Positions 6,044-7,982 of a DNA stretch of 7,982 nucleotides are shown piece by piece. The notes beneath the pieces were generated by a model. The model worked only from the letters and a program-made list of their open reading frames with translations, did no database searches and was not told the origin of the DNA. Position 1 is the first letter of the stretch. Each line of letters begins with the position of its first letter. Origin of the DNA: an uncultured Lachnospiraceae bacterium (lineage in GTDB: Bacteria; Bacillota; Clostridia; Lachnospirales; Lachnospiraceae); contig CAMNBW010000061.1 in assembly GCA_946533525.1 (NCBI GenBank), forward strand, positions 1 to 7,982. Direction: 5' to 3'. Both the position numbers and the translations under genes were made by a program.

Positions 6044-6592
6044 ATGTATTCATTTACAGAACATTTCAAAACTGTCCTCGAGCATAAGAAGCTTGTAATG
6101 AAGGGCTGCTTTGCGGTGGGACTCTACTTTCAGGGAATAGTCCATGACTTAAGCAAGTTCTCTCCTGAGGAATTTATTGTGGGGGCCAAGTATTATCAGG
6201 GCAACAGGAGCCCCAACAATGCGGAGAGGGAGGAGCGGGGCTACAGCTCGGCCTGGCTTCACCATAAGGGGAGAAACAAGCATCACTATGAATACTGGAT
6301 AGACTATTCTTCCCAGATGAAGGGCGGGAAGGTGACGAAGCCGGTTAAGATGCCGTTAAAATATGTGGTGGAAATGTTCATCGACAGGATCGCGGCTTCG
6401 AAGATCTATAACGGGGAAAAGTACGAGGACGATTATCCTTTGAGATATTTCGTGCGCTCCATGGACAGGATACCTATGGATCCCGAGACTAAGGCGCTGC
6501 TTTACGCTCTGCTTAAGATGCTTTCGGTTTACGGGGAAAAGAAAACGTTTAATTATATAAAAAGGAGGTTGCTCAAAGATGGCAGCTACTAA
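6044..6592 (+). CDS. DUF5662 family protein, possible HD-like metal-binding fold
   Basis: A 182-residue soluble protein matching, from memory, the DUF5662 family, which is uncharacterised. The conserved core is visible: [14 protein letters not shown] (31-44), an aromatic YY pair (50-51), [16 protein letters not shown] (70-85) and FIDRIAAS (112-119). The ordered histidines and acids (H34-D35, H73-H74, H80-H81, D114) resemble the metal ligands of HD-domain phosphohydrolases, so a metal-dependent hydrolase is plausible but unproven. It begins with ATG immediately after the TraX stop (TAGATG). AGAGG at 6029-6033 is the likely binding site. The last 14 bases overlap trpS, and its 3' end carries the trpS ribosome binding site, so expression of the two is probably coupled. 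The length is typical for a complete family member as remembered. Confidence 0.82.
   Translation: MYSFTEHFKTVLEHKKLVMKGCFAVGLYFQGIVHDLSKFSPEEFIVGAKYYQGNRSPNNAEREERGYSSAWLHHKGRNKHHYEYWIDYSSQMKGGKVTKPVKMPLKYVVEMFIDRIAASKIYNGEKYEDDYPLRYFVRSMDRIPMDPETKALLYALLKMLSVYGEKKTFNYIKRRLLKDGSY
6562..6568 (+). promoter_or_regulatory. Strong ribosome binding site of trpS inside the upstream gene
   Basis: AAGGAGG lies 10 bases before the trpS ATG at 6579 and is entirely within the coding sequence of the DUF5662 gene. It is among the strongest Shine-Dalgarno matches in the window, which suggests trpS is translated efficiently even though it is internal to the operon. Confidence 0.8.
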
Positions 6593-7664
6593 GATAATAC
6601 TGACGGGGGACCGCCCCACGGGCAGACTTCATGTGGGACACTATGTCGGGTCCTTAAGAAACAGGGTACAGCTGCAAAATTCCGGAGAATTCGAAAAGAT
6701 ATTTATAATGATAGCCGATGCACAGGCCCTTACCGACAATGCGGACAATCCGGAAAAGATAAGGGGAAATATACTGGAGGTGGCTCTGGATTATCTGGCA
6801 GCGGGAATAGACCCTGAGAAATCCAATATACTGATACAGTCCCAGCTCTCAGAGCTTACCGAGCTTACATTCTACTACATGAATTTGGTTACGGTGGCGA
6901 GGCTGCAGAGAAACCCCACGGTTAAGAGCGAGATACAGCTAAGGAACTTTGAGTCCAGCATACCTGTAGGCTTTATGTGCTACCCCATAAGCCAGGCGGC
7001 GGATATTACAGCCTTTAAGGCGACTACGGTGCCGGTGGGAGAGGACCAGGAGCCGATGATAGAGCAGACAAGGGAGATCGTCAGGAAGTTCAATTCCGTA
7101 TACGGGGAGGTGCTCGTTGAACCCGAGATACTTCTTCCGAAGGTGGAGGTCTGCTTAAGGCTTCCGGGAACCGATGGGAAGAACAAGATGAGCAAGTCCC
7201 TCGGAAACTGCATCTACCTTGCCGACAGCGAGGATGAGATAAAGAAAAAGGTAATGAATATGTTTACCGATCCCAATCATCTGATGGTAAGCGACCCGGG
7301 CAATGTGGAAGGAAATCCGGTATTTACCTATCTTGAGGCCTTTTCAAAGCAGGAGCACTTCGATGAATATGACCCCGACCACGCAAATCTTCAGGAGATG
7401 GAAGAGCACTATAAGAAGGGCGGGCTCGGAGACGTAAAGGTCAAGAAGTTCCTGCTGAACGTCATGTATGAGACCTTAAATCCCATAAGGAAGCGCAGGG
7501 AGGAGTTTGAGAAGGACATCCCCTATGTATATGAGGTTTTGAAGAAGGGAACCGAGGCGGCAAGGGAGAAGGCGGCTCAGACCTTAAGCGAGGTAAAGGC
7601 GGCAATGAAGATCGATTATTTTGACAACGAAGCCCTGATAAAGGCCTACGAGGACAAGGGCTGA
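6579..7664 (+). CDS. trpS: Tryptophanyl-tRNA synthetase
   Basis: A 361-residue cytoplasmic class I aminoacyl-tRNA synthetase that activates L-tryptophan with ATP and charges tRNA-Trp. The Rossmann fold opens with [20 protein letters not shown] (7-26), in which HVGH (18-21) is the HIGH signature. [11 protein letters not shown] (200-210) contains KMSKS (203-207). Also typical are [11 protein letters not shown] (44-54), [15 protein letters not shown] (102-116), [14 protein letters not shown] (135-148) and [15 protein letters not shown] (153-167). The C-terminal helical part (about 255-361) completes the enzyme, so no domain is missing. The DRPTG-HVGHY form resembles the streptococcal type rather than the TIGN form of Bacillus enzymes (from memory). 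The gene overlaps the DUF5662 gene by 14 bases and is one base from hypA. No T-box leader or promoter precedes it, so it depends on the operon transcript. Confidence 0.96.
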   Translation: MAATKIILTGDRPTGRLHVGHYVGSLRNRVQLQNSGEFEKIFIMIADAQALTDNADNPEKIRGNILEVALDYLAAGIDPEKSNILIQSQLSELTELTFYYMNLVTVARLQRNPTVKSEIQLRNFESSIPVGFMCYPISQAADITAFKATTVPVGEDQEPMIEQTREIVRKFNSVYGEVLVEPEILLPKVEVCLRLPGTDGKNKMSKSLGNCIYLADSEDEIKKKVMNMFTDPNHLMVSDPGNVEGNPVFTYLEAFSKQEHFDEYDPDHANLQEMEEHYKKGGLGDVKVKKFLLNVMYETLNPIRKRREEFEKDIPYVYEVLKKGTEAAREKAAQTLSEVKAAMKIDYFDNEALIKAYEDKG

Positions 7665-7665
7665 T

Positions 7666-7982
7666 ATGCACGAGCTGCCTGCTGTCACCGAGGTAATAAA
7701 AACCCTCGATGAGGAGAGCATGGAGAATAATCTGAGCCGCATAACCAGGGTGAGATTTGTTATCGGAGAGCTCTCCTCAATAGAAGAGGAATGTGTAAGG
7801 TCATATTTTGAACTTCTGTCCCAGGGAAGGAGCTCGGAAGGGGCGCAGCTTGAGTTTATCAAAACCTATGCGAGACTCAGATGTACCCGGTGCGGAGAGG
7901 AGTTTGAGCATAGAGGAAGCTTTGACTGTCCGAAGTGCGGCAGCGGGGGCGTTTTGATTAAAGGGACCGGAAGGGATTTCCT
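7666..7982 (+). CDS. hypA: Hydrogenase/urease nickel incorporation protein HypA, 3' end beyond the window
   Basis: The ATG at 7666, one base after the trpS stop, opens a frame of 105 complete codons to the right edge. The start MHELPAVTEV carries the invariant MHE motif, whose H2 and backbone bind nickel. VRFVIGELSSIEEECVRSYF (29-48) and EGAQLEF (58-64) match the HypA core. The zinc site is complete: C73-x2-C76 and C88-x2-C91. HypA works with HypB to deliver Ni2+ to the large subunit of [NiFe] hydrogenase, or sometimes to urease. The family is about 113-120 residues, so only some ten residues are missing. The Shine-Dalgarno is weak (AAGGG at 7656-7660, 5 bases away), consistent with coupling to trpS. 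The hydrogenase-like protein in this window is of the [FeFe] type and does not use HypA, so a nickel enzyme elsewhere is implied. Confidence 0.9.
   Translation, partial: MHELPAVTEVIKTLDEESMENNLSRITRVRFVIGELSSIEEECVRSYFELLSQGRSSEGAQLEFIKTYARLRCTRCGEEFEHRGSFDCPKCGSGGVLIKGTGRDF

Noticed and set aside
7584..7862. 92-codon minus-strand frame opposite the trpS/hypA junction
   Set aside because: It is antisense to the clear trpS C-terminus and the MHE start of hypA, and has no recognisable domain.

Overview
The window looks like a chromosomal segment of an anaerobic Firmicute, most likely a Lachnospiraceae-type Clostridium relative. This is inferred from four things: the hybrid-kinase style, strong GGAGG-type ribosome binding sites with two TTG starts, heavy use of AGG and ATA codons, and the chromosomal TraX and DUF5662 families. 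No rRNA, tRNA, CRISPR array, insertion sequence or phage signature was seen.

Layout. Positions 1-130 hold the 5' end of a minus-strand gene with a good promoter and ribosome binding site. It is divergent from everything else. Positions 131-545 are a 415-base, AT-rich intergenic region. It carries the minus-strand promoter, a candidate plus-strand promoter (TTGCGG, 17 bases, TATATT), two palindromes sharing the core TAAGGAACT, and an 11-bp hairpin just before the next start codon. Positions 546-3455 encode a 969-residue protein that fuses an [FeFe]-hydrogenase-like iron-sulfur sensor to a complete hybrid phosphorelay kinase (HisKA, HATPase, REC, HPt). After an 81-base gap comes a tight plus-strand gene cluster: a 619-residue GH13 isoamylase/GlgX-like protein that appears to lack all three catalytic residues, a TraX-family membrane protein, a DUF5662 protein, tryptophanyl-tRNA synthetase (trpS), and the first 105 codons of hypA, which runs off the window.

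How the genes may work together. The sensor kinase retains the four cysteines that hold the H-cluster, but the cysteine used for proton transfer in catalytic enzymes is replaced by proline. It therefore looks like a sensor of H2 or redox state rather than an H2-producing enzyme. Its phosphorelay ends in an HPt domain, so an unlinked response regulator is expected. The five downstream genes overlap or abut by -14 to +1 bases and are probably one translationally coupled transcript, although their families do not form a known pathway. HypA points to nickel-enzyme maturation (a [NiFe] hydrogenase or similar) beyond the right edge.

The most interesting items are the hydrogenase-like sensor kinase, the apparently inactive GH13 protein at the head of a housekeeping operon, and the structured leader of the kinase gene.
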